Positions 52,060 to 63,998 of a stretch of DNA of 64,000 nt are shown here, piece by piece. Location: positions 496,001 through 560,000 of the forward strand of contig JAADJZ010000006.1 in the NCBI GenBank assembly GCA_011032825.1, given 5' to 3'. The notes under the pieces are model-generated. The model saw only the letters and a program-made list of their open reading frames with translations, did no database searches and was not told the DNA's origin. Position 1 is the stretch's first letter; every line of letters begins with the position of its first letter. Made by a program: the position numbers and the translations under genes. This stretch comes from Massariosphaeria phaeospora. Taxonomy: Eukaryota > Ascomycota > Dothideomycetes > Pleosporales.

Positions 52060-54186
52060 ATGTCCGGCTTTTCCTTCATCTCCGGGTCTGCGAGCAGCTC
52101 GAAAAAGCTCATCAATCTATTGAGAGGGCACGTCAGCTCCTGTTCCTCCAGCAATGTATTGTCAACGTGCGAGCGGACCAGGTCTTAGTCTTGCGCACAC
52201 ACTACTAGCAATCTCACCAAGCATGTGCTAACATTATATGACCTCCAGGTGGCCGAATACCTCGTTGTTGCCAACGCAGCTCTTAGAGAAGGCAGCTCGC
52301 AATGTCCTCACCAACAAGGCCATTGCATTCCCGGCGATGCTCTATGGCCCTGATCCAGGAGACGACCGTCGGTTACTTCTGCTCTCTACATGGTCCATAT
52401 TAACATAGGTAGTTACCCAGGTTTGCGCAAACATGTCGCGTCCTGGCTGACGGGCTTCTACCAACCATCGGATCCCATTAAGGAGGCGCGTATCACCATC
52501 ACCGGCGGCGCGAGTCAGAATCTGGCTTGTCTCCTTCAGGTCTTCACCGATCCCGTCTATACACGTAACGTGTGGATAGTGGCCCCTGCGTACATGCTTG
52601 CTTTTCGTATCTTCGATGATAGCGGCTTCCAAACGAAGCTCCGCGCCGTTCCGGAAGATCATGGAGGTATTGATATCGATTTTCTGAAACGAGAAATTAG
52701 GAAGAGTGAGGACAAGGCAATATCTGAGGAGAACAACGAACCTGTACGTTCTCTCGCTTATTGTTCTTACTGATATATACAATGGGCTCGACCATGCTTG
52801 TCAGCATTACTGGCAATGGATGCAGCCCCTGCTAGTATTCACGCTGTAATCAATTGCATACTACGCCTGCCTGGCCGGGGTGTATCTGGATGTTGTACAG
52901 TGTACTAACTGAGGGGATAGAAATTCAAAGGCACGCGGCCCTGGGCGAAAGTATATCGGCACGTCATCTATGCAGTACCCACATTCTCGAACCCGTCATT
53001 CAAAACGATGACACTAAATAGGAGGGAAGCGCTGGTGAGACTTGCGCGGGATTATGACGCTCTTGTTATCACCGATGATGTGTACGACTTCTTGCAGTGG
53101 CCCGCTAGTCTCGAGACAAAGACACTGTCTCTGGACAAGGCAATCCTGCCCCGGATCGTTGACGTTGATAGATATCTCGACGGAGGTACCGACAGACAGG
53201 GCGCTGATGGCTTTGGAAACGCTGCCTCAAACGGAAGTTTCTCGAAGATATGCGGCCCGGGGCTCAGAACTGGTTGGTGCGAGGGGTCAGAAAAGCTGGC
53301 TTTTGGGGTGTCACAAACGTAAGAAAACTTCCAAATTACTAACGTTACCCGAAAAGACGTTGTGGCCATTGCATGCTTCAGGGTCTCTTCGGCCTCATTA
53401 TCGAAACGGGTGCCTGCTGTTTCATGGCTGCGCCAGAGGGTTAGAAAATCACTCTAGAAAGGTCCATGTCTCTGGCTGGAGCGAGGGGTACTGGCCCTTA
53501 CCCAACCGTGGCTGATTGTCCTCTGTCTTCATGGCCCGGTGATAGCTGACTCTATCACAGAGGCTCGACCAGGTCTGGCGGTGCGCCTTCGCAGCTAACG
53601 GCGACGTTCCTGGCTGAGACACTGGAGAGTGGCGAGCTGCAGAATCATGTTCTGAACACTCTTCAGCCAGCGTTCGGCAAACGCTACCAGAAGATTGTGC
53701 AAGCCATCAACAAAGAACTCATCCCACTAGGCGTTGGGGTCCCACAAACGGATCGTGACGTGGTCGGAGGATACTTCATATGGCTGACGCTACCGCGCCC
53801 GCTGAAGGGCGCGGTCGTTACCCAACGGGCAAAGGAGGACGAAAATTTAGTCGTAAGTTGTCAGAAACGTGGCCGCACTGGTATGACACTGACAGTTAGA
53901 TTAGGTCGCCCCTGGTGAAATATTCGAGGTGAGCGTGTTGTCGACAGCCAACGGTTTGATGGAGGCTGGGTGGACTAACAAAGTCTAGGTGCCCGGTGAT
54001 AACGAACATGCCTCCTTTTCACATGATCTTCGAATCTGCTTTGCTTGGGAAGAAGAAGACATGCTAGCTGAGGGCATCGAGCGACTTGCACGTGTGATTC
54101 GCGGGCTGCAAAATGAGCAAGACAAGGCCTCTGAGGCCACGCGCCCGCAAGTTGCCGAAGGTGAGAGCGTAAAAGACTTCTGGTAG
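52060..54186 (+). CDS. PLP-dependent aminotransferase, class I/II
   Basis: Seven exons (52060-52127, 52249-52367, 52409-52743, 52921-53318, 53561-53852, 53905-53928, 53989-54186) keep one frame of 477 aa, a normal length. Landmarks: KKLINLLRGWPNTSLLP, ALLYGPD-like AMLYGPDPGDD, ITITGGASQNLACLLQVF, VWIVAPAYMLAFRIFDD, YAVPTFSNPS, DALVITDDVYDFLQW (the Asp and Tyr that hold PLP) and SFSKICGPGLRTGW, whose Lys is the PLP Schiff base. The family resembles yeast YER152C and related 2-aminoadipate-type aminotransferases, and the substrate is unknown. Intron 1 (52128-52248) has a GC donor in GGGCACGT and intron 2 is only 41 bp. Both are the weakest parts of the model. If either fails, this is a pseudogene. 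Confidence 0.82.
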
Positions 54187-56340
54187 AAGTCGAAAACTCA
54201 ATGTGTGCACCCTGCTGTGCATGATGCACATCTCTACGATTACTATGGGTGTATGGCATGAGATTCGGCTACCCTGGCCGCTATGATTCACTGGACTACC
54301 TCTATACCGGTGGAAACAGGTTCACTATGAATCGTGGCAAAGTAGAGGTTGAGTCTCATACGTAAGTCGAAAGACGAGGTGGTTCATGGCTCATTCTACG
54401 AACTACCACCTTCTACAATAACAGACCGAACTGCCTACACCCCTTCGAGCTCGTGCGTCATTGCCGATGCATGCGAAAGATCTCTACATGGGCATCATGA
54501 GATTTGTAAATCACCCCACGCCCGACCGAGCACGATCTCTTTACAGCTGCACGAGAATAATCGATACCCAAAATCCAACAATTTTCGCAATTCTTCATTG
54601 GACAGGGAGAAATCAAAGTATTGAAGCAAGCTGGGGATCGCGCATGAGAGATGTGCGTGTAGCCGTCTCCTCAAATCAACCCCGTAGATGCTCCTGAAAT
54701 AAAACTGCACTCTACCTATGGCAAGACGCACCCTAGTTTCTGTTTAATCGTGACGCAGGCTAGCCAGCATTGTCGCTCCTCGGCGCTGCCGGTTGGGCGC
54801 CGATTGGCAAGTTAAGCCCGGCTAGATGCGCGTGGTTTGTCCGATGCGCTTGTTGTCATTGTGTGACTGGTGATGCAGGCCTGTTCTTTGTTTCTACCTA
54901 CCCAGCTTCCTTTGTCCGTTAGACGGGCTGTCGCTCCGCGCTCACCCGCTGTGTTCTGGTGTCTGTGGATGTGCGAAATGAAATGAAGGGTGTGGCGGGA
55001 TGTCTCTTCACTGTGCCTGTCAATCTGTCTGAGGCGGAGGATGCGGGGTCGGGGGAGAGGCCCTGGTGAAGGATGAATGCGTGAGTCCGGTGCGTGTGGG
55101 GTACCCGTGAGTCGTGGTCTACTCTTCTTCTAGCAGCGTCTTGTGTATTTTTGTCTTTTTGCGACCACTGACTCTTGTAGCTCTGCGTATTCTTGTCTTT
55201 TTGCGCGCGCGCGCGGCGACTCACGCTCAAGATTCAGCGACGGCCCGTCGCGTTGAGATGGGCAGGCCGGCGCCAGACCGGCAGTGGCCAGCGCAAGGCT
55301 TGAAGCGCTGGCCTCCCCCCAAATCTTCCGAGCGAGGCCACTCAGACGGCGCCGCGGGGCTGGCTGTCTAGCGCTTGAAACTGTTTCTGTGTTTCAGATG
55401 GTGGCGGCAGCGATCTTCTACTGGGTTCCGCCACAACCGAACGGCCCTAGCCAGGGCGAGCACCATCCCTTGGACCTCACAGCACCTTCTGTTCACGACC
55501 ACGCCCATCGACTGGCCCGCGCCGTTTGGTGTTTCACCCGCGGCTCAAGGAACTGGGAAGACGCGCACCAGGCTCCTTGCTCGCAGCGCCCTGGCAATCT
55601 GGGCTCGCGCCTGTCAGGACCCACCAGCACAGGGTTGCATTCCATCCCGCGGCGTCCTCTCTGGGGGCACGCGCACTCTGCGGCGGGGAGGCATGGCTCT
55701 CGGGGAGTACCATGAGGCTCGAAAGAATCATGTCTTGCTGAGTGAATCGGTGGGTGCGGTTGGCGATGATGAGGCGACAATCGAGGGCTGGATGCATGTG
55801 AATGAGAAGACTGGCGATATAAAATATCAATGCGAAGCCGGCTACAATGTGAACGAAGCAGAACGAGCAGTACATGCCAGCAACCCCACACTTGAAACAC
55901 GGAGCTTTAGATACAACCTTAGCCAGTGGCGCGAACCTACTGTAAGTCGGTCTCATTTGCCTCCCATGCCTACTACTATATGAACAATGCAACTCCCTTC
56001 TCTGCACATCCATCTTCACGCACCTTCGTGTTGTTGCTCCACAATATCATTGTGTTGATTCACTTCTATTGTTCTTATCGTCATTGTCATACTCTTTCTT
56101 CTACAACCCACTCATTTATAAACATTCAATCACCTGAGCGACTGAGTCTGCCACATCGTTCGACTACATTCCTTACTATTGTCAACATACCTCATAAAAA
56201 CGCACTCCCCCACCATTTCTGGTCGATCCAAAACCAACCACTTCGTCTTTGCAGGCCACTGACGTTCTCTCTTTTCCCAGTATCGACATACGCTACTACG
56301 GCATTTTACACTCGCAAACTTCAGCTTTCTTACTGCCATC
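54187..56340. other. Long intergenic region with a possible short gene
   Basis: 2.1 kb. The segment 55135-55215 contains a near-repeat (GTATTTTTGTCTTTTTGCG and GTATTCTTGTCTTTTTGCG) and a GC dinucleotide run. A frame from ATG 55693 encodes MALGEYHEARKNHVLLSE, then about 70 charged residues, and reaches a GTAAGTC donor-like site at 55941. It might be the first exon of a small gene, but no downstream exon is obvious. The last 350 bp are pyrimidine-rich, as expected for the leader of the GH55 gene. Confidence 0.3.
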
Positions 56341-58677
56341 ATGGTAGCCTTCTCCGCTGGAGCGCTGCTCCTGACGCTGCGCGTTCTCCTCTCCGCTTCC
56401 CCCTCCGCTGCCGCACCGGTTGCGCAGCCTCAAGCTCCTGCTCCTGCAGCTGGTGCCTCTGCCTATTGGTTTGAGAAGATCAAGCGCCAGGGTGTCGCAC
56501 CTTTTAACCCTAGCGCCGACTACAAAGTCTTCCGAAATGTCAAGGACTACGGTGCGAAGGGTGACGGCTCTACCGATGACACCGAAGCGATCAACCAGGC
56601 CGTGGCTGACGGCAATCGTTGTGGAGAGAAGTGCGACTCCACCACCACCACACCAGCCATCGTCTACTTCCCCGCCGGTACATACATCATCAGCAAGCCC
56701 ATCATCCAGTACTACTACTCCCAGTTCGTTGGCGATGCGTTGCAGTTGCCCACCCTCAAGGCGTCCCCTAACTTCGAAGGCATGGGTATGATCGATGCCG
56801 ACCCCTACATTCCCGGCGGTGACGGTGCCAACTGGTACACCAACCAAAACAACTTCTATCGCCAGATCCGCAACTTTGTCCTCGACATTTCTGCCACTAA
56901 GGCGGCTGCGGCCATTCACTGGCAGGTCTCGCAGGCCACCAGCCTCCAGAACATCGTTTTCGAGATGGCCAAGGGCGAGGCAGGTGCTGAGCAGAAGGGT
57001 ATCTTCATGGACAACGGCTCCGGTGGCTTTATGTCGGATCTTACCTTCAACGGTGGTGCTATCGGCGCCTTCTTCGGGTCGCAACAGTTCACCACGCGCA
57101 ACATGACCTTCAACGACTGCGGTACCGCCATCTTCATGAACTGGAACTGGCTCTGGACCTTGAAGTCCGTTACCATCAACAACTGCAAGCTCGGTCTCGA
57201 CATGGCCAACTCTCCGGAGAACCAGACTGTCGGCTCCGTCATCTTGATGGACAGCAAGCTCGTCAACACTCCTATCGGCGTCAACAGCTCTTTCTCCCAG
57301 GACAGCGTCCCCGCTACCGGTGGCTCGCTCATCCTGGACAACGTCGACTTCGCCGGCTCCAAGGTCGCTGTTCAGGACTTTACTGGCAAGGAAATTCTGG
57401 CTGGTGGCAAGGTCGTCACGGGCTGGGCTCAGGGCCACGCTCTCGCCGCTGGCGGTACTCAGGGTCGCATTCAGGGTGACATTTCTGGTGCTCCCGAAAA
57501 GCCTGCTAGCCTCATGGGCAACAACGGCTTCTTCGAGCGCAGCAAGCCCCAGTACGAGGATGTCCCCGTCGAATCTTTCATCAGCCTCAAATCAGCCGGT
57601 GCTAAGGGTGACGGTGCGACCGATGACACCGACGCCATTCAGAAGGCGATTGATGGTCTTCAGGACGGTCAAGTTCTTTACGCCGACCACGGTGCTTACC
57701 TTATCACTAAGACCGTCACCATCCCGGCAGCAAAGAATGTGAAGATTGTTGGCGAGATCTGGGCCTCGTTCATGGCTACCGGTGAGTTCTTCGGCAACAT
57801 GGACGACCCTAAGCCAGCATTCAAGGTTGGCGAGCAGAGCGGCGACAAGGGCTCCTTCGAGATGAGCGATTGTATCATCACAACCCAAGGTCCTGCTCCA
57901 GGTGGCATCCTCATGGAGTGGAACATCAACGCCGAGAACGGTGCTGCTGGTCTTTGGGACGTCCACTTCCGTGTCGGCGGCTGGGAAGGCACCAAGCTTC
58001 AGTCGTCCAACTGCAAGAAGAACCCCTCTGCTCAACACGCACCCAACCCAGAGTGCATCGGCTCCTTCATGCAGCTCCACATCACCAAGTCTTCCAACGG
58101 TTACTTCGAGAATGTCTGGCTCTGGACCGCTGACCACGAGCTCGACCAGCCCGACCACAGCCAGATTGACATCTACAACGGCCGCGGTATGCTCGTCGAG
58201 TCCCAAGGTCCTGTCTGGCTATGGGGTACCGCCTCCGAGCACTCTCAGCTGTCCCAGTACCAATTCCAAGGCGCAAAGGACATCTTCTACGGCGCGATCC
58301 AAACCGAGACGCCCTACTACCAGCCCAACCCCACCGCCGACGTCCCCTTCAAGGCCAACGCGAAGTACTCCGACCCGGACTTCAGCAAGCAAGAGAGCAA
58401 GTCGGCCTGGGCGGTCCGCGTCATCGACAGCGAGAGCATCTGGAACTACGGCGCGGGCACCTACTCGTTCTTCGACAACTACGACCAGAAGTGCGTCGTA
58501 GGCCAGAACTGCCAGTCCGACATCAACCAGATCGAGAACTCGACCAACGTCAACTGGTTCGGGCTGTCGACCAAGGCGTCGGTCAACATGATCACTTCGG
58601 GTGGTCAGGGCCTCGCCAAGGACGAGGACAACCGCTCGAACTTCTGCGCTACGCTGGCGATCTTCGCTCAGCCGTAA
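56341..58677 (+). CDS. Secreted GH55 beta-1,3-glucanase
   Basis: Intronless, 778 aa, the standard size of GH55 enzymes. A signal peptide (residues 1 to about 25, LLLTLRVLLSASPSAAA) and a likely Lys-Arg processing site (KIKRQG) precede the catalytic part. The fold is made of two right-handed beta-helix domains. Each starts with the same motif: DYGAKGDGSTDDTEAINQAV and SAGAKGDGATDDTDAIQKAI. Other GH55 blocks are IVYFPAGTYIISKPI, NFVLDISATK, HWQVSQATSLQNIVFEM and YFENVWLWTADHELD. It should hydrolyse beta-1,3-glucan in the wall or medium, with roles in wall remodelling or feeding on glucans of other fungi. Confidence 0.95.
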   Translation: MVAFSAGALLLTLRVLLSASPSAAAPVAQPQAPAPAAGASAYWFEKIKRQGVAPFNPSADYKVFRNVKDYGAKGDGSTDDTEAINQAVADGNRCGEKCDSTTTTPAIVYFPAGTYIISKPIIQYYYSQFVGDALQLPTLKASPNFEGMGMIDADPYIPGGDGANWYTNQNNFYRQIRNFVLDISATKAAAAIHWQVSQATSLQNIVFEMAKGEAGAEQKGIFMDNGSGGFMSDLTFNGGAIGAFFGSQQFTTRNMTFNDCGTAIFMNWNWLWTLKSVTINNCKLGLDMANSPENQTVGSVILMDSKLVNTPIGVNSSFSQDSVPATGGSLILDNVDFAGSKVAVQDFTGKEILAGGKVVTGWAQGHALAAGGTQGRIQGDISGAPEKPASLMGNNGFFERSKPQYEDVPVESFISLKSAGAKGDGATDDTDAIQKAIDGLQDGQVLYADHGAYLITKTVTIPAAKNVKIVGEIWASFMATGEFFGNMDDPKPAFKVGEQSGDKGSFEMSDCIITTQGPAPGGILMEWNINAENGAAGLWDVHFRVGGWEGTKLQSSNCKKNPSAQHAPNPECIGSFMQLHITKSSNGYFENVWLWTADHELDQPDHSQIDIYNGRGMLVESQGPVWLWGTASEHSQLSQYQFQGAKDIFYGAIQTETPYYQPNPTADVPFKANAKYSDPDFSKQESKSAWAVRVIDSESIWNYGAGTYSFFDNYDQKCVVGQNCQSDINQIENSTNVNWFGLSTKASVNMITSGGQGLAKDEDNRSNFCATLAIFAQP

Positions 58678-59404
58678 GCGGAGTCCTGAGTCCTGGATGG
58701 ATCCGTTTCCCTTTTCTTGCTTTCTTTCCCTCCCTTCGCGTCCCCCGTGACGACGAAGCAGGCTAGGGCCCTTTTTATAGAACACCATGTATACCTTATT
58801 TCCCCTTTCCGTCTCTCACTCTGTCCACTTCTCCCAACATCGCGACACACTTCGTCCCTTCTCTCCCTCTCTTGTCCATATCTTAGGGATTGGCTCGACT
58901 CGACTCTTACACCAAAAGAACGACAGACCAGAACGGAAGGAAGGCAGGCAGGCAAATGAAGAAGACTACGTGTGCGCGTTATTTCCGCTGAGCATATGTT
59001 TATACCCCGGGTCACATTGTGGTGGAGTTTATCTGCGGTGAATCTTTTTATTTGTCTTTCTCAGCGAGTTAAGATACATGATCATGATGAAATACAACAA
59101 TCGTTTGCGTTGCATTGCACTCGCATCTCTCTCTTCTCTTCATGTGTGATTTGTGTGATTCTTCTCTCTTTGATAAACTGACCGCTTCACCCCGCCTTGG
59201 AGGCTCGCACTAGCGCACAGGCCACGCCGCACGAAAACTTCCAACCCCGCGCTACAGCTTCGAGCTTCCTCACAACACAAAACACAACAACACACAGCAG
59301 ACCTTTACCACGTTCTGCTGCGCTCTCGCATACCCAATTACCCCCTCTCTCTACTTCCCTCTCTCTACGAGCTCTTCTCTCCCGAAAACTACACCACCGC
59401 GACA
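58678..59404. other. Intergenic region between GH55 and PUS7 genes
   Basis: 727 bp with the GH55 3' region and the PUS7 promoter. It is pyrimidine-rich near 59290-59400. No gene is seen. Confidence 0.4.
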
Positions 59405-62400
59405 ATGTCCAGTCCGTCGGTGCCTCCCGGGCAGCGCTCTGACAACAACGTACCGCGCGGCGAGAATCGCGGGCGTTCTGATGGCCGGGGGCGCGCGAGC
59501 TTTCGGGGTCGACCTGCTGATCGTGGTCGTTTCGACGAGCGTGGTCGTGCTGGTGATCGTGGCCGGTTTGACAATCGCGGGGGGCGAGAGGATTATGGTC
59601 GACGGGATGACAATTGGCGGGGTGATGATCGCAGATATTCAGACTATGAGCAACGCGACGGCAATCGGCGGGGCGATGATCGCAGACCTTCAGACTATGA
59701 GCGACGCGACGACCATCGCCGGGGTGATGATCGCAGGCATTCCGACTACGACGGGCGCCCGGCCAAGCGTCCTCGCTTCGAAGCTGAACGTCCACCGCGC
59801 GAGCATAAACCCTACGCAGACCATGATGGCGTAGCGCCTACCCCCAGCAAAAACGCACCAGTACGCGCACGTGGCTTGGTCCGTTATGGCGATCTGGACG
59901 CCGATATGGACGACGATGTGGACGCTGGAAAGGAGGTCGAGCAGAAGGCATCTACATTGCCGCAGGCTCAGAGCGAGAATGAGAAGGCATCTGGGCCACC
60001 GCAGGCTCAGGGCAAGGACAACAAGGCGTCCCAGTCGCCGCAGGCTCAGAGCGAGGACAAGGCTCGTGAGCTGAAAGTTTGCATTGACGAATACGTAAGT
60101 GACAACCGCGGATTTTATGGTGTTTTGAAAGCGCGTTATACGGATTTCTTGGTGTCTGAGATTGGGCTGGATGGCGTGGTTACAACGCTGGGGGATGTGA
60201 GTGACAACGTGGGGCTTTCGGGTGAAGAGCAGAAGCGTATGGGTGTTCAGAAGAAGGGTTTTGCAAAGGAAAAGAAGGAAAAGAAAGGAAATAAAGGAAA
60301 GAAGGGTAAGGTCGCGGAGGAGCATAGAGACCACAAAGGGCAGGGAGATGTAAGACGTCGAACCCCAGTCAAATCGGAAGCGGAAGACGCCGGGGAAACG
60401 ACCGCTGGAGAAACAAAGATACGTCTAGTTATCGAGGATGGCGCCGGAGCTGGGCCAGATCAAACGGCAAATCCGCAAGGGGACGTTCAAAAGGTAAACA
60501 TAGAGTGATTTGAGAGCCACAAGAAGTGCTAACAACGATGCAGCCCTCCGAAGATGACGTTGCGTGTCTCGACTTCATCTTTGGTGAGGGTCCGACCAAG
60601 CAAATCATGGCACTTGCGGAAGCTGTACGGCGACACGAGAACAGAAAGGCCAAAGATTTCAATGCTGTTGTCGTTCCACCGATGCTGGACAAAGAGAAAC
60701 GTACTCTGGCCCACCAACGTTTGCGCCAGGTCTTCGGGGATTTGCTCGAGAGTTCCATGGAAGAAGACAAGTCCATCCGGATCAAGGCTGTCCCCCCCGA
60801 GGAACGGGGTCCCAAGGTTCAAAGGAAGCCTAGAGACGTGCCCAGAACTGCCGAGGTCAACTGGGATAATCTCGGTGGGCAATTCCTACACTTCAGTCTG
60901 TACAAACAGAACAAGGACACCATGAACGTCATTGAATTCCTAGGAAGCAAACTAGCTGTCGGTGGAAAGCCCTTTGGCTATGCAGGAAATAAAGACAGGA
61001 GAGCCTGTACTGTACAGCGTGTTTCTGTAAAGCGTGTGACGAAGGAGAGGATGGAGTACCTCAACAAGACTCTCTTCAACGCGGCAATGGGTGATTTCGA
61101 GTACAAGAAGTCCGACCTGAACCTCGGAGATCTGACAGGCAACGAGTTTGTCATCACCCTTCGCAAGTGCCACTTCCAATTTGAGAAAGACGGCAAGCTA
61201 GTCTCCACCCAAGACATTCAGGTTGCCAACGATATTGTCTCCAAAGCCATCCAGGATTTCTCGGCTAAAGGTTTCATCAACTATTTTGGCCTGCAACGCT
61301 TTGGTACTTTCAAGGCAAGCTCCGACATAATAGGATTAAAGGTGATAAAGTTGGACTACGAAGGCGCCATCGCAGATATATTAGCATTCACCAATGATGC
61401 CCTTGCTGCTGCCGAAGGTACCGGCAACGTAACTCTTCTTGTATCGCAAGACGACCGAGACCGAGCAAAAGCCCTGAACATCTGGAAGGGAGCTAAAGAC
61501 GGCAAGGGAGCACTTGATTTGCTGCCTAAGAGGTTTACCGCTGAGCGAAACATCATCTCCCACTTGATTTCTAAGAACAGCCACACGGGGAAGTACGACC
61601 GGGAAAAGGACTACGAAGGTGCGTTTTGGACCATTCCGAGAAATCTGCGTCAGATATATGTCCATGCCTACCAGAGTCTCGTGTGGAATCATGTGGCAAG
61701 CAGACGGTGGAAAACGTACGGCGAGAAAGTCGTAAAAGGGGATATGGTCCTTGAGCACGAACACAAGGCCAAGCTTGAAGCCAAATCTACAGTCTACGAC
61801 CAAGACGGTGAACTTGTCATCGATCCCAGGGGCGCGGATAGCTCCCACCAAGAAACGGAACGCTACGCGAAGGCCCGCCAGCTAACGGAAGCCGAAGCCG
61901 AAAGCGGCCGATACTCCGTCTACGACATCGTGCTTCCACAGCCGGGCTGGGCCATGTGGTACCCGATATACGCGGCCGGCAACTTCTACCAGGAGTTTAT
62001 GGAAAGCAAGCGCGGTGGCGAAATGCCGGTGGACCAGATCAAGCGGAACAAGGACCTGTCTGTACAAGGTGACTATCGAAAATTCCTCGCGAAGCCGCTC
62101 AAGCCGCTCGAGTACCAGGTCCGCGAATATGTCGACGACAAGGAGCAGTTTGTGGAGACCGAGTTGGAGCGGGCATTGCGAGTGAGGGAGGAGAAGAAAG
62201 CCGAGGCTGGGATCCAGACCTTTACGACTGCTCCCGCCAAGGTGGAGACCGGACCTGACGTAGTCGAAGACTTGGACAACGACGTCGACATCGACATGAT
62301 GGATGCGGACGCCAAGAAACTCGCCGTTATCCTCAAAATGCAGCTTGCTCAATCGCAGTACGCGACAATCGCGCTGCGCGAGTTGATGGGCAAGGGCGGC

Positions 62401-62439
62401 GTGCAGTCGTTCCAGCCGGAATACATGGGTGGTCGTTGA
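59405..62439 (+). CDS. PUS7: tRNA pseudouridine synthase PUS7 (TruD family)
   Basis: Two exons (59405-60493, 60544-62439) separated by a 50-bp intron (GTAAAC..GTGCTAACAAC..CAG) encode 994 aa. TruD motifs: GFYGVLKARYTDFLVSEIGL near residue 240, KPFGYAGNKDRRACTVQRVS with the catalytic Asp, NYFGLQRFGT and RQIYVHAYQSLVWNHVASRR, then VLPQPGWAMWYP. PUS7 makes pseudouridine in tRNAs, U2 snRNA and some mRNAs. The N-terminal 200 residues are an Arg/Asp/Gly-rich extension with a 17-residue repeat (RGDDRRxSDYE core). A 7-residue PQAQ repeat follows. The total is longer than yeast Pus7 (676 aa, from memory). Confidence 0.93.
59600..59752 (+). repeat. 51-bp coding tandem repeat (3 units) in PUS7
   Basis: Units at 59600, 59651 and 59702 share GGCGGGGTGATGATCGCAGA and TTCAGACTATGAG or close matches. 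Each encodes RxDxxRRGDDRRxSDYE. Copy number may vary among strains. Confidence 0.9.
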
Positions 62440-63017
62440 ACCTATCACACTGTTCAGTTCGGTCCACGTCCTTTTCTTCCTTCCTTCCTTCCTTCTGATG
62501 GCCTTTCGCGGGGGATTGTACGCTTTACGCGTCGCCGCTGCTTTGCGATCGATTCGGAGATGTTGATGTGTACCGGGCACGGCGGTTTCTCCTTTGGGGC
62601 TGTTGGTTCGTGGATATATGGGCGCCTTCGTCTAAGGTAGGATTTGAGGTACGCTTACTTTGGTACGTACGGACGGATGATGATGTGATTGCTTCGTGCA
62701 ATGTTATGATATGCTATGATATGCACCCGGTCGGAGATTTGTTCCCAGACACGAGGTTGCGCTGTTTCCAACTCATGCAAGAGTGGTCAGAAAAAAGTAT
62801 TTCGAAAATTCAGTTCAAATTTGATTGAGATTTGATGATTGAGATTGCGTGTTTTTGCTTTGTTGTGGTTGTGTGGTTTGTGTTGGTGGGATGTGGTACT
62901 TTTGGGTGGTGGTCTGTGGAGGGTTGGGGGTATAGAGGCGGGGGAAGATGGTGGCGTGTGGGTTAGGCTGAGGAGAGAGAAGGTTGAGACAGAGTGTGCG
63001 GCCTACTGGTGTAGGCT

Positions 63018-63409
63018 TGGAAATAGTGATGCTGAATGTACGCGCAGGTAAGTGTACTCCCGACCGGTCGTTCCACTGTAGCTAACCAGCAAAAGGTCAA
63101 GGCATTATCAGGGTTCTAATGCTGTCGGTGTATTTCTGCATTTCCTATGTAGATAGATTCTCAACTTGGTAAAATACAGAGCCTCTTGTAGCTTGCTACT
63201 ACGCTTTGCTACACACGTTTGCCATAGCGAATGTTATCACATTTCATAAGCTTTGCTTGTCTCACATTCTCGCACCTGATATCAGACAACGGCTATCCAA
63301 GGTGAACAGCAAGTCGAGTGACCGATGGGATTGGAAATGGCGATGCTGGATATACGGGCAGGTAAGTGCACTCTAGACCGGCCATTTTTACTATAGCTAA
63401 CACTAGCAA
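63018..63409 (+). repeat. Two direct copies of a 75-bp intron-like segment
   Basis: Both copies carry TTGGAAAT, GATGCTG, CGCGCAGGTAAGTGTACTC (second copy GGGCAGGTAAGTGCACTC), GACCGG and then TAGCTAACCAG or TAGCTAACACTAG. Each therefore contains a full set of fungal intron signals of about 45-48 bp. The copies are 313 bp apart. Confidence 0.75.
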
Positions 63410-63448
63410 GAAACCAAGCCACTATTGAGAACATGTGCATAGCAATTT

Positions 63449-63528
63449 AGAGACAGTGCTAAGGAGAAAGTTCTATATACAACAACTAAGAGACAGTGCT
63501 AAGGAAATGGTTCTATGTACAGTTGTTT
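63449..63528. repeat. 40-bp tandem duplication
   Basis: AGAGACAGTGCTAAGGAGAA (63449) is repeated at 63489 as AGAGACAGTGCTAAGGAAAT. Both continue with TTCTATATAC or TTCTATGTAC. Confidence 0.8.
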
Positions 63529-63755
63529 GGAACAAGGAAATAAGATGGAGTGTTGGTTAATTGGACGGTCCGAATGATGGAATGCAGTTGGTGTATTAGG
63601 GGGAACGTGGTAAGGGAACATGGTTGAGTGTCTGGAGAGAAGGTTTGTCGAGCGGCCGAGTAAGAAGGCGGTTGAGTAGCCGAGTGAGAAGATTAAGGAA
63701 TACGAAGTTGGAGAGAAGTCGTTACACTGTTGAGACGCGCTCCAGATTCAAGACG

Positions 63756-63998
63756 ATGGAGAAGCAAGTTGCTGACCCCAGCAATCCACCGTCGCAAGGT
63801 TTCGGTGTGTCAAGATGTAATCGATCAGCTCCCGATGCTTCCGGGTCGCCGCCATTCTTCCTAGTGGCAACAGATGCCGCCGGTACCCGTGACGAAGCCA
63901 ATCTCCGGGCCTTCTCCTGGATCTACGCACCACATGTGTTTCATCCTCCTCCTTCATCCTCTTATAGTTCCCATCTGCGAACCACACTAGAAGATTGA
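63756..63998 (+). CDS. Uncertain short open frame at the window end
   Basis: ATG at 63756 opens an 80-codon frame (MEKQVADPSNPPSQG ... FFLVATDAAGTRDEANLRAF) closed by a TGA at 63996-63998. The central segment looks more protein-like than its surroundings. I recognise no family, and a downstream continuation, if spliced, lies outside the window. Confidence 0.2.
   Translation: MEKQVADPSNPPSQGFGVSRCNRSAPDASGSPPFFLVATDAAGTRDEANLRAFSWIYAPHVFHPPPSSSYSSHLRTTLED

Larger units (their letters stand above)
62440..63755. other. Region downstream of PUS7, repeat-bearing, no supported gene
   Basis: Starts with a TTCC repeat (62471-62494) in the PUS7 3' flank and becomes G/T-rich near 62850-62990. It contains two copies of a roughly 75-bp segment (63018-63092, 63331-63409) and a 40-bp tandem duplication (63449-63528). 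Confidence 0.45.
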
